In this document: piece by piece, positions 40,824 to 49,064 of the stretch | How the letters are laid out: each line of letters opens with the position of its first letter | Numbering within the stretch: the first letter of the stretch is position 1 | From: JAOUEA01 sp038249195 | GTDB lineage: Bacteria > Actinomycetota > UBA4738 > HRBIN12 | Assembly (NCBI GenBank): GCA_038249195.1 | Contig: JBBRWM010000007.1 | Location: forward strand, 1-64,000 | DNA: 64,000 bases | Direction of reading: 5' to 3' | Program-made: the position numbers and the translations under genes | The notes under the pieces: model-generated | Database searches by the model: none | Seen by the model: the letters and a program-made list of their open reading frames with translations, nothing else | What the model was told of the DNA's origin: nothing

Positions 40824-40929
40824 GGAACGGTCATTGTTTCAGGGGGCATCCGTCTTTCGGCCGATAGCATCTGCGGGGTCAGATGCCCTAGGCTGCGGCC
40901 GTTCCTAACTCTGGGAGGGGTGCAATCGG

Positions 40930-43497
40930 ATGGCTGGTCTTCCTCATCGGGGGGCGCGGGCGATCGTATCGACGCTCGCGGTACTCGGTTTGTTCGCGGC
41001 GGCTGCAGCTCCAGGGCAGGCCGCCGCTCCCGCATCGGGACAGGCGCTGAAGCGCGCGTCTGGGCTGATCCGCAGCTCGCAACGAGAGCTCGCGTCAAAC
41101 GTCACCGCCAAACAGGGCGATGGCGGCGAGGAAGGCGCATCGGAGATTCAGGAGGGCGCGAACCAGTTCGCCGAGCCACGGTTCGGGCCTCCCGGCGCGC
41201 TGTCGCATGCCCTGCGGCAGGCTCGACGGCTCCCGCGTGCCGGCGGCAACTGGTCCGAGGTCACGAACCAGCCCTATGACGCGGACAACCTCAACTACGC
41301 CGACCCCATCATCTCGAACGCGGGCGGCGGCGGCCCCGGCCCAGGCTATGTGACCGGACGCATGACAGCCCTGGCCGTCGACGGGTCATACATCTACGCG
41401 GGCGCCGCCGACGGCGGCGTCTGGCGCTCCACGGACCACGGCCACCACTGGACGCCCCTCACGGACAAGCTCGGGACGCTCTCCGTCGGTTCGCTCCTCG
41501 TGAACCCTGCGGACCACTCGGTCTGGCTGGGCACCGGCGAGGCGAACACGTCGTCGGATAGCTACGCGGGCCTCGGCGTGTGGCGCTCGGTCGACCACGG
41601 CAAGACGTGGAAGAAGGTCGGCAAGCACGAGATCGACCACCAGATGATCGGCAAGCTCGCGCTCGACGGACACGGCGGCATCTACGCCGCGACGTCCAAG
41701 GGTCTGTACGGGCGCTCGCTGGGGGCACCGATGGGCTCGAAGTGGTCCCTCGTCCTGCGCCCCGGCACGGCCGGTCCCTACGGCTTCACGTACGTGAACG
41801 ACGTCGTCGTGCGGCCGGGTACCCACGGGATGACCGCGGTGGCCAACGTCGCATGGCGCGGCGGCTACACGGACTACAACGGCATGTACCAGTCCACGGA
41901 CGGCGGCAGGCACTGGACGATGGTGACGCCGGTCGGGATGGACGCCCCGAACATCGGGCGATCCAGCCTCGCCTATGACGCCCAAGGCAAGCGCCTGTAC
42001 GCCGTGGTGGAATCGATCAAGAAGTACTTCGTGAACCCGGACACGGCGCTCATGGGCGTCTTCGTCTCGCCCTCGGGCGACCTGGCCGGGCCCTGGCGCC
42101 TGCGCGCCACGTCGCGCAAGCTCGGGGAGTCCCCGGGCGACGCCCTGGGGTGGGGCAGCGGCTACTCGCCGGGCATCCAGGTCTGGTACGACCAGTTCAT
42201 CGGGGTGGATCCCAAGCGCCCTCAGCACGTGTACCTGGGTCTCGAAGAGGTCTTCGAATCCAAGAACGGCGGCCGTCGCTGGGTAGCGGTCGGCCCGTAC
42301 TGGAACTTCACGCTGCCCTGCTACGCGGCGGGTGGTCCGACGAACTGTCCTCCCACCACGCACCCTGACCAGCACGCGATCGCCTTCGGCCAAGGAAAGG
42401 TCTGGGTCGGGAACGACGGCGGGATCTACAGCCGGGGGCTCCAGGGGTCCGCGTGGCAGAACCGCAACAAGGACCTGCACACGCTGCAGTACTACTACGG
42501 CGGCACCGGAAGGCTGAACGGCGGCACCGCCTACTGGGGCGGGCTCCAGGACAACGGCGGCTCCTTCCTCATCCCGGGCGCCCGGTCCATGGTCTCGCCC
42601 TTCGGCGGTGACGGCGGCGACGTGATCGTCGACCCCAACAACGGCAACCGCACGGTGCAGGAGTACGTCGGGCTCGACATGTTCCTCACCACGAACGGCG
42701 GCCGCTCCGACGGCAGCACGCTGGCGTGGCGGGAGATCTCGCCGGCCTGCGGCGCGTTCACCTACACGCCCAACCCGTGTGATCCGCAGCCGCGGTTCAT
42801 CGCGCCGTTCGAGGCCGACAGCAGCGCCGTGAACCAGCACTGGGTCGCCGGCGGGCGCTACGTCTGGCAGACGCACAAGGGTTGGAACACGCACTGCTCC
42901 GCCACGGCGTGCGACTGGAAGCAGGGCCACGACACCGGAGTGAACAGTCAGATCACGGCCCTCGCCGTGAACGGCAGCACGATCTACGCGGGATACTGCG
43001 GGTACGGCTGTAACCCCTCCGATCTCTTCTACGCGGGGATCGACACGAACTACGGCGGCACGTGGCACACCGTGGCAGGCCCCGGCCTGCACAACGGCGG
43101 CGACCAACTACCGCAGCGGGTCGTCTACAACCTGGTCGCGGATCCCTCCGACGCCGGCCACGTGTACGCGGTGTATAGCGGCTACTCCCGTCACTGGATC
43201 CCCAGTGGCGGCATAGGCCACGTGTTCGAGTCGACCGACGGCGGGGCCCACTGGAACGACATCAGCGGGAACCTGCCGGACGCGCCCGGCGATGACCTCG
43301 TGATGGCGGGCAACAAGCTCGTGGTAGCGATGGACGTCGGCGTGTTCGTCTCGTCGGCGTCGAATCCTGGGCACTGGAGGCGGTTCGGTTCGAAGTTGCC
43401 GAACGCCGTGCCGAATGACCTCACGACCACGCCGAACGGCGGCCAGATCGTCGCCGTGACGCACGGTCGCGGGATGTGGCGGATCGGGGCGCCGTAG
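40930..43497 (+). CDS. Large secreted BNR/WD40-like repeat protein
   Basis: An 855-aa exported protein with a signal peptide (hydrophobic segment VSTLAVLGLFAAAAAPGQAA). A beta-propeller region carries Asp-box/BNR-like motifs: SYIYAGAADGGVWRSTDHGH, GVWRSVDHGKTW, GMYQSTDGGRHW and VFESTDGGAHWND. The layout resembles sortilin/xyloglucanase-type propellers. The spread of repeats from about residue 145 to 850 suggests two propellers. No clear catalytic acid can be assigned. Candidate -10 elements TAGCAT (40865-40870) and TAGGCT (40889-40894) precede a GGGAGGGG Shine-Dalgarno. It is a transfer-like accessory gene between yebC and ruvC. Confidence 0.75.
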   Translation: MAGLPHRGARAIVSTLAVLGLFAAAAAPGQAAAPASGQALKRASGLIRSSQRELASNVTAKQGDGGEEGASEIQEGANQFAEPRFGPPGALSHALRQARRLPRAGGNWSEVTNQPYDADNLNYADPIISNAGGGGPGPGYVTGRMTALAVDGSYIYAGAADGGVWRSTDHGHHWTPLTDKLGTLSVGSLLVNPADHSVWLGTGEANTSSDSYAGLGVWRSVDHGKTWKKVGKHEIDHQMIGKLALDGHGGIYAATSKGLYGRSLGAPMGSKWSLVLRPGTAGPYGFTYVNDVVVRPGTHGMTAVANVAWRGGYTDYNGMYQSTDGGRHWTMVTPVGMDAPNIGRSSLAYDAQGKRLYAVVESIKKYFVNPDTALMGVFVSPSGDLAGPWRLRATSRKLGESPGDALGWGSGYSPGIQVWYDQFIGVDPKRPQHVYLGLEEVFESKNGGRRWVAVGPYWNFTLPCYAAGGPTNCPPTTHPDQHAIAFGQGKVWVGNDGGIYSRGLQGSAWQNRNKDLHTLQYYYGGTGRLNGGTAYWGGLQDNGGSFLIPGARSMVSPFGGDGGDVIVDPNNGNRTVQEYVGLDMFLTTNGGRSDGSTLAWREISPACGAFTYTPNPCDPQPRFIAPFEADSSAVNQHWVAGGRYVWQTHKGWNTHCSATACDWKQGHDTGVNSQITALAVNGSTIYAGYCGYGCNPSDLFYAGIDTNYGGTWHTVAGPGLHNGGDQLPQRVVYNLVADPSDAGHVYAVYSGYSRHWIPSGGIGHVFESTDGGAHWNDISGNLPDAPGDDLVMAGNKLVVAMDVGVFVSSASNPGHWRRFGSKLPNAVPNDLTTTPNGGQIVAVTHGRGMWRIGAP

Positions 43498-43520
43498 CGC
43501 TTGTAGATCCCAACCGAACA

Positions 43521-43581
43521 CCGAGGCCTCTCGCCCGGGGACACGGATCTCGCCGTTCCCTCCCGGGGCGGGAGGCCTCGG
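43521..43581. terminator. Large inverted repeat between BNR gene and ruvC (probable terminator)
   Basis: Arms at 43521-43541 and 43561-43581 are complementary over 21 nt with two mismatches. The outer 10 bp (CCGAGGCCTC) are perfect, and a 19-nt loop separates the arms. It begins 24 bp after the BNR gene stop. Confidence 0.65.
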
Positions 43582-43656
43582 TCAACTCCGCACGCGGCTC
43601 GGTCGCGCCGTCGGTGGTTGCCCGGCCTCAGGCGGCCCCCTAGACTGGGCGAACGG

Positions 43657-44166
43657 ATGTTCGATTCCCTCGTGCTCGGTGTGGATCCTGGTGTGGCCAA
43701 GCTCGGCCTCGCCGTCGTCGGTCGCGAGGGTCGTCGCCCGGTCCTGGTGTGGAGCGAGACGGTGCGAACGTCGTCGGAGACCGCGGAGGCCGAGCGGCTC
43801 GGCGCCCTCGCCGCGGCGGTCCGTGCCGCCATCGCCGCCCGGGACATCACCGCCGTGGCCATCGAGCGGGTGGCCTTCAATCGGAACCAGGTGAGCGCCC
43901 TCACCGTCGCGCGTGCCACGGGAGCGGTCATGGTGGTCGCCGCCGAGGCCGGGATCCCCGTGGCGGAATACAGCCCCACGCAGGTCAAGAGCGCCGTGAC
44001 CGGAGCGGGGGGTGCGGACAAGGCGCAGGTCCGCCACGCGCTCGAGCGCGTCCACGGCCTCAGCGGGGTTCCCACCCAGCCCGACGCCGCCGACGCCGTG
44101 GCGGTAGCCCTGACCCATCTCACCGGCAGCCGGCTGCGTGCGGCGGCACGCTTGGGGTCGGCGTGA
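43657..44166 (+). CDS. ruvC: Holliday junction resolvase RuvC
   Basis: Endonuclease that cuts Holliday junctions moved by RuvAB. The 169-aa protein has the acidic active site: Asp in LGVDPGVAKLG, Glu in AIERVAFNRN, and the Asp pair in DAADAVAVAL. ATG 43657 lies 11 nt after TAGACT (43641-43646), which has TTGCCC 17 bp upstream. The leader would be only about 4 nt. The stop overlaps ruvA. Confidence 0.95.
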   Translation: MFDSLVLGVDPGVAKLGLAVVGREGRRPVLVWSETVRTSSETAEAERLGALAAAVRAAIAARDITAVAIERVAFNRNQVSALTVARATGAVMVVAAEAGIPVAEYSPTQVKSAVTGAGGADKAQVRHALERVHGLSGVPTQPDAADAVAVALTHLTGSRLRAAARLGSA

Positions 44167-44729
44167 TCTCCTTCCTGGAGGGCGAGGTCATCGAGAAGGG
44201 GACGAACCGAGCTGTCGTGAACGTGGCCGGCGTCGGCTACGAGATCTCGATGCCGACCTCGGTGCTCGCCCGGATGCCGGCGGCCGGCCGGGTGGCGCGC
44301 GTGCACACGCGCCTGGTGATCCGTGACGACGCCATGGTGCTCTACGGCTTCTCCACCACCGACGAGCGCGCGCTGTTCGATCTGCTCACCGGGGTGTCCG
44401 GGGTCGGGCCGAAGGTGGCGCTTTCCTTCCTCTCGGCGCTCACGTCCGATGCGCTGCGTCGCGCCGTGGTGGCGGGGGACGATGCCGCCCTCACGGTGGT
44501 GCCCGGCGTTGGCAGGAAGGTCGCCCAGCGGGTGGTCCTCGACCTCCGTGACAAGCTTGGCGGTGAAGGGGTCGTGATCGTGGAGGGACCGCTGGCGGAG
44601 ACCCGGGAGGCGCTGATCGCCCTCGGGCTCACGCCCGTGGAGGCGGGCGAGGCGCTCGCCGGGGTTGACGCCGATGGAAGGCAGGCGGAGGAGCTCTTGC
44701 GCGAGGCGCTGCAGAAGGTGGGGCGCTAG
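44163..44729 (+). CDS. ruvA: Holliday junction branch-migration subunit RuvA
   Basis: A 188-aa DNA-binding subunit: N-terminal OB fold (ISFLEGEVIEKGTNRAVVNV), two helix-hairpin-helix motifs in domain II (LLTGVSGVGPKVALSFL and VVPGVGRKVAQRVVLDL), and a C-terminal domain that contacts RuvB. GTG 44163 overlaps the ruvC stop. The last base of its stop codon is the first base of the ruvB start. Confidence 0.95.
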   Translation: MISFLEGEVIEKGTNRAVVNVAGVGYEISMPTSVLARMPAAGRVARVHTRLVIRDDAMVLYGFSTTDERALFDLLTGVSGVGPKVALSFLSALTSDALRRAVVAGDDAALTVVPGVGRKVAQRVVLDLRDKLGGEGVVIVEGPLAETREALIALGLTPVEAGEALAGVDADGRQAEELLREALQKVGR

Positions 44730-45745
44730 TGGACGACGACCGTCTGATCGAGGCCGCCTCGGTCGACCCGAAGGACCGCGAGTTCGACGTCGCCCTGCGC
44801 CCCACGACGCTCGGCGAGTTCGTGGGGCAGGAACGGGTCAAGGAACAGCTCGCCCTCCTTATCGACGGGGCGCGCCGCCGCGGCGAGCCCGTCGATCACC
44901 TGCTGTTCAGCGGCCCTCCCGGTCTGGGGAAGACCACCTTGGCCCAGATCGTGGCCAACGAGATGGAGGCGGGGTTCCAACCCACGTCGGGCCCCGCGCT
45001 GGATCGACCCAGCGACCTCGCCGCGATCCTCACGAACCTCGAGGACGGCGACGTGCTGTTCGTGGACGAGATCCACCGGATGCCCAGACAGGTGGAGGAG
45101 GTGCTGTATCCCGCCCTGGAGGACTTCAACCTCGACGTGGTCCTCGGCAAGGGTCCGACGGCGCGTTCGATCCGCCTCGAGCTTCCGCGGTTCACGCTGG
45201 TGGCCGCCACCACGCGCCCAGGGCGCATGACGCTGCCCCTGCGGGAACGCTTCGGCTTCTCGCCCCGGCTGGACTACTACTCGGTGCACGACCTGACGCG
45301 GATCGCCGGACGCTCGGCGGGGATCCTGGGGGTCAGGACCGACGAGGAAGGGGCGGCGGAGATCGCCCGGCGCTCGCGAGGGACCCCGCGGATCGCGAAC
45401 CGGCTCCTGCGCCGGGTCCGCGACTTCGCCGAGGTCCGCCACGAGGGGTGGATCGATGGCACGATCGCGCGCGATGGGCTCGCCGTGTTCGAGGTGGACG
45501 ATCAAGGACTCGACCGCCTGGATCACGCGATCCTTCGGATGTTGATCGAGAAGTTCGGGGGCGGCCCCGTCGGGCTCTCGACGCTCGCCGCAGCGGTGGG
45601 CGAGGAGACCGATACGGTCGAAGACGTGGTGGAGCCCTACCTGCTGCAGCTGGGCTTTCTGCAACGCACCCCGCGCGGCCGCGTGGCCACCGAGCGCGCG
45701 TATCGGCACCTCGGCATCACCGCCCGCGGCGCGCTGCCGCTCTAG
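44729..45745 (+). CDS. ruvB: Holliday junction branch-migration ATPase RuvB
   Basis: A 338-aa AAA+ motor. Walker A is in LLFSGPPGLGKTTLAQIVA, Walker B in LFVDEIHRM, sensor 1 in LVAATTRPG and sensor 2 near RGTPRIANRLLRR. A winged-helix C-terminal domain contains FGGGPVGLSTLAAAVGEE. Works as a hexamer on RuvA-bound junctions. GTG 44729 overlaps the ruvA stop by one base. Confidence 0.96.
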   Translation: MDDDRLIEAASVDPKDREFDVALRPTTLGEFVGQERVKEQLALLIDGARRRGEPVDHLLFSGPPGLGKTTLAQIVANEMEAGFQPTSGPALDRPSDLAAILTNLEDGDVLFVDEIHRMPRQVEEVLYPALEDFNLDVVLGKGPTARSIRLELPRFTLVAATTRPGRMTLPLRERFGFSPRLDYYSVHDLTRIAGRSAGILGVRTDEEGAAEIARRSRGTPRIANRLLRRVRDFAEVRHEGWIDGTIARDGLAVFEVDDQGLDRLDHAILRMLIEKFGGGPVGLSTLAAAVGEETDTVEDVVEPYLLQLGFLQRTPRGRVATERAYRHLGITARGALPL

Positions 45746-45799
45746 CGGGCCATTGGGGGCGGTAGACTCGCCTCTCGCATCGACCAAGGACGTGAGCGC

Positions 45800-46180
45800 A
45801 TGCTCCAACTGCTAGCCCAATCGAGCGGCGGGAACCCGGCCACCTTCCTCTTGCCGTTCCTGCTGCTCGGTGGCCTGTTCTACTTCATGATCCTGCGTCC
45901 GCAGCAACGCCGTCAGCGCGCCCAGCAGGCGCTCGTCAGCGCCGTGGACGTGGGCGACGAGATCGTCACCACGGCGGGCATCTACGGGGTCGTCACCGGC
46001 GTCGACGACGAGGAGGGGACCCTCCGCATCGAGATCGCTCCCGGAACGGAGGTCCGGCTGCTGCGTGCCGCCGTGGGCCGTCGCGTGGTCGATAACGACG
46101 TCGCCGGTGAGGACGCCGATGACGACGATGACGAGGGCCAGGACTACCCGGACCAGCCCGGACAGATCAAGGAGCTGTGA
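45800..46180 (+). CDS. yajC: Preprotein translocase accessory subunit YajC
   Basis: A 126-aa single-TM protein (TFLLPFLLLGGLFYFMIL). The YajC domain follows: RPQQRRQRA, then VGDEIVTTAGIYGVVTGVDD, and an acidic C-terminal tail. It associates with SecDF. A TAGACT -10 lies at 45763-45768, and AAGGA precedes the ATG. Its stop overlaps the GTG of the HD-domain gene, and it probably heads the transcript through secF. Confidence 0.92.
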   Translation: MLQLLAQSSGGNPATFLLPFLLLGGLFYFMILRPQQRRQRAQQALVSAVDVGDEIVTTAGIYGVVTGVDDEEGTLRIEIAPGTEVRLLRAAVGRRVVDNDVAGEDADDDDDEGQDYPDQPGQIKEL

Positions 46181-46902
46181 GCGTCACCGAGCCCGTGGAC
46201 CCGGTCGGTTCGGCGCCGCGGGAGCCCGACACCCGGCCCTTCCCCGGGATCACGCTGGAGGACGTACAGGCCAACGAGGAGCTCTCGCTCTACATCGCGT
46301 CGGCCGATCGGGTCACGGGAGCCATGGGGTACACCGAGCATGGCTTCCGCCACGCCAACCTCGTAGCGAAGATCTCCTATCAGGTGCTGGCGCGGCTAGG
46401 CTTTTCCGAGCGAGACGCCGTCCTCGCGTGCGTGGCCGGCTATCTGCACGACGTCGGCAACGCCCTCGCCCGGGATGCGCACGGGCAGACGGGCGCGGTG
46501 CTCACCTACCAGGCGCTGCGAGACTCGGTGCCCGGCGCCGACCTGATGCCCATCATGGCCGCCATCGCCAACCACGAGGAGACGGAGGGCACGGCGGTCT
46601 CCGCGATCTCCGCGGCTGTGATCCTGGCAGACAAATCCGACGTCCACCGCAGCCGCGTGCGCAAGGCCGGCCAGATCGCCTTCGACATCCACGATCGCGT
46701 GAACCATGCCGTCGAGCAGTCCTTCCTGCGGGTAGACTCCGAGGCCCGTACGGTCAGCCTGGAGCTGACCATCGACACGCAGATCAGCCAGGTCATGGAG
46801 TACTTCGAGATCTTCCTCGGTCGGATGCAGATGTGCCGGCACGCCGCGGAGTGCCTGCAGGCACGGTTCCGCCTCGTGATCAACGGGGCGGAGTTGGCGT
46901 GA
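46177..46902 (+). CDS. HD-domain phosphohydrolase-like protein inside the sec operon
   Basis: A 241-aa protein with an HD domain: His in TEHGFRHANLV, the HD pair in VAGYLHDVGNALA, later IANHEE and an Asp in ILADKSDVHRSRV. These supply the metal ligands of an HD phosphohydrolase. The C-terminal 80 residues (from about DIHDRVNHAVE) form a separate alpha/beta extension. No membrane segment. It overlaps yajC by 4 bp upstream and secD by 4 bp downstream, so it is translationally coupled into the translocase operon. HD proteins usually act on nucleotides or phosphoesters. The target is unknown. Confidence 0.8.
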   Translation: MSVTEPVDPVGSAPREPDTRPFPGITLEDVQANEELSLYIASADRVTGAMGYTEHGFRHANLVAKISYQVLARLGFSERDAVLACVAGYLHDVGNALARDAHGQTGAVLTYQALRDSVPGADLMPIMAAIANHEETEGTAVSAISAAVILADKSDVHRSRVRKAGQIAFDIHDRVNHAVEQSFLRVDSEARTVSLELTIDTQISQVMEYFEIFLGRMQMCRHAAECLQARFRLVINGAELA

Positions 46903-49064
46903 AGAGAACCCGGGGCCTTTGGGCCAGCATCATCGTGGTCGGCCTCCTCGTCGGGGCCTCGCTGATCGGGTTCGCCACGGGAGCGCTCGCGCCCAAGCTC
47001 GGGCTCGACCTCCAGGGCGGCGTGTCGGTCATCCTCCAGGCGCCGCCGGACACCGGCCAGGACGTCATGAACCAGGCGCTGGAGAACATCCGCAACCGCG
47101 TCGACGCCTTCGGGGTCGGCGAACCGCAGATCGCCGTGTCCGGCACCACCATCGACGTGCAGATCCCCGGCGGGGCCAACGGGACGGTGGAGCAACGCGC
47201 GAAGACGCAGTACTGCCTCGTGACCTCGGACCAAACGAGCTACGGATGCGCGCCGGACCAGGCGACCGCCGAGGCGGCCCTCGCCGAGCTCAAGGTGGTG
47301 TCCGTCCCCTCGCAGGTCTGTCTCAACGATCCCGGCGGCAAGCAGCTGGCCTGCTACGGATCGCAGTCCGAAGCCGACACGGCCAAGGCCTCGATCACCG
47401 TGCAGCCGAAGACCGCGTCCAGCTCGTCGGCGTCGCCCGCGGCGAGCCCTTCGTCCTCTCCCGCGGCCACCGCCGGTGGCTCGTGCCTGGTCGACAGCAC
47501 AGGGACGGAACTGGCCTGCTACCCCACGAAGAAGGCGGCATCAGACGCGCAGAAGGGGATCACGAGCGACGTCGCCCTCAGCAAGTATTGCGTGACCGCT
47601 CCCGCTTCCGCGGCGCCGTCCCCATCGCCGAGCGCCTCGGCGGCCTCCGCGACCGGGTCCGCCTCGTCGAGCGCGCCTCCTTCACCTTCGGCGTTCTCCA
47701 AGCTCGACCGCCAAGGGGCGCCCGATCCTCCGTGCGGCCTCTCCTCGAAGGCGTCGGCTGACGCGGCGCTCGCGGGGATCTCTGCGAGCAAGGAGGACAC
47801 GGAGTTCTGCGTGGTGAGCGCGGCCGGTGAGGACCTCGGGTGCTACATCTCGCAGAACGACGCGCAGACCAAGCAGCGCGAGACGGGCCAGGATCGACTC
47901 CTGGCCGTGATCGGGAAGACCGCGCGGCTCGAGCAGCGCCAGGTGCTCGCCGCCATCGTCCAGGGCGATCCGGCCTTCGCCACGACGCAGTTGACGTGCC
48001 CCACCGCGGCCGAACAGCTCACCCCGAAGTGCTCGGCCGACGCCCTATCCGACAAAGAGGTGGTGTACGCGGATCAGGGAGGAACCACGAAGTACCGGCT
48101 GGGACCCGTCGTGATCAACGGCAACGACGTCACGAAGGCGAGCGCGGTCCTATCGGGGGGCACCCAGACCCAGGTCGTGCAGCAATGGGTCGTGAACTTC
48201 GATCTGAGCAAGGAGGGCTCCAAGGCCTTCTCGGATCTCACCACCAGGCTCGCGGCCCTGCCGGCATCGGATCCGCAGAAACGCATCGCCATCGTCGTGG
48301 ACCGCCAGGTGATCTCCGCGCCCGCCGTCCAGAGCCCGATCACCGGCGGGAGCGGTCAGATCACCGGCGGCTTCACGGAGCAACAGTCGAAGGACCTCGC
48401 CACGGTCTTGAACGCCGGCGCGCTCCCGGTCGACCTCAACGTGCAGTCCGTCACCACCATCAGCCCGACCCTCGGCAGCGAGTCGCTGCATCAGGGCATC
48501 GTGGCCGGGCTCCTGGGGCTCATCTTGCTCTTCGCGTACATGCTGTTCTACTACCGCCTCCTGGGCATCGTGGCGATCCTCGGCATGTCGATCTGGGCCG
48601 TGCTGGCCTTCGCACTGGTGGCCGTGGCCGGCGACGCGTTCGGGTATTCGATGACCCTGGCCGGCGTGGCCGGTCTGGTGATCTCGCTCGGCGTGACGGC
48701 CGACTCCTACATCGTGTTCTTCGAACGGCTGAAGGACGAGGTTCGCTCGGGCAAGAGCGCCCGGTCCTCGGTGCAGCCCGCCTTCAAGCGGGCGTTCCGC
48801 ACCATCCTGGCTGCCGACATCGTGACGGGCATCGCGGCCGCGGTGCTCTACATGACCGCCGTGAGCTCGGTGCGAGGGTTCGCGCTCACCCTCGGCGTGG
48901 CCACCCTGCTCGACCTGTTCGTCGTCTACTTCTTCAAGCGGCCGGTGGTGTTCCTCGTCGCGCGCAACGACCGGCTCGTCAACATGCGGGGCTTCGGGCT
49001 CACCAGCGGCATCGCGGGAGACGCGGAGCCTGAGGATGCGCTGCCCGCCGGGGGCCAGGCATGA
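46899..49064 (+). CDS. secD: Protein translocase subunit SecD with a large Cys-repeat insertion
   Basis: Uses the proton-motive force with SecF to pull proteins outward. TM1 spans about residues 8-30, then LGLDLQGGVSVILQ and VDAFGVGEPQIAVSGTTIDV of the P1 domain. The last 230 residues hold five TM helices with the LAGVAGLVISLGVTADSYIV core. Length is 721 aa, against about 550-600 in most actinobacteria. The excess is an insertion at about residues 105-380. It carries six C-x10-C modules (106/117, 141/152, 196/207, 304/315, 367/378 and a split 231/279 variant) joined by Ser/Pro/Ala-rich linkers. The insertion lies outside the membrane. GTG 46899 overlaps the HD gene stop. Confidence 0.93.
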   Translation: MKRTRGLWASIIVVGLLVGASLIGFATGALAPKLGLDLQGGVSVILQAPPDTGQDVMNQALENIRNRVDAFGVGEPQIAVSGTTIDVQIPGGANGTVEQRAKTQYCLVTSDQTSYGCAPDQATAEAALAELKVVSVPSQVCLNDPGGKQLACYGSQSEADTAKASITVQPKTASSSSASPAASPSSSPAATAGGSCLVDSTGTELACYPTKKAASDAQKGITSDVALSKYCVTAPASAAPSPSPSASAASATGSASSSAPPSPSAFSKLDRQGAPDPPCGLSSKASADAALAGISASKEDTEFCVVSAAGEDLGCYISQNDAQTKQRETGQDRLLAVIGKTARLEQRQVLAAIVQGDPAFATTQLTCPTAAEQLTPKCSADALSDKEVVYADQGGTTKYRLGPVVINGNDVTKASAVLSGGTQTQVVQQWVVNFDLSKEGSKAFSDLTTRLAALPASDPQKRIAIVVDRQVISAPAVQSPITGGSGQITGGFTEQQSKDLATVLNAGALPVDLNVQSVTTISPTLGSESLHQGIVAGLLGLILLFAYMLFYYRLLGIVAILGMSIWAVLAFALVAVAGDAFGYSMTLAGVAGLVISLGVTADSYIVFFERLKDEVRSGKSARSSVQPAFKRAFRTILAADIVTGIAAAVLYMTAVSSVRGFALTLGVATLLDLFVVYFFKRPVVFLVARNDRLVNMRGFGLTSGIAGDAEPEDALPAGGQA

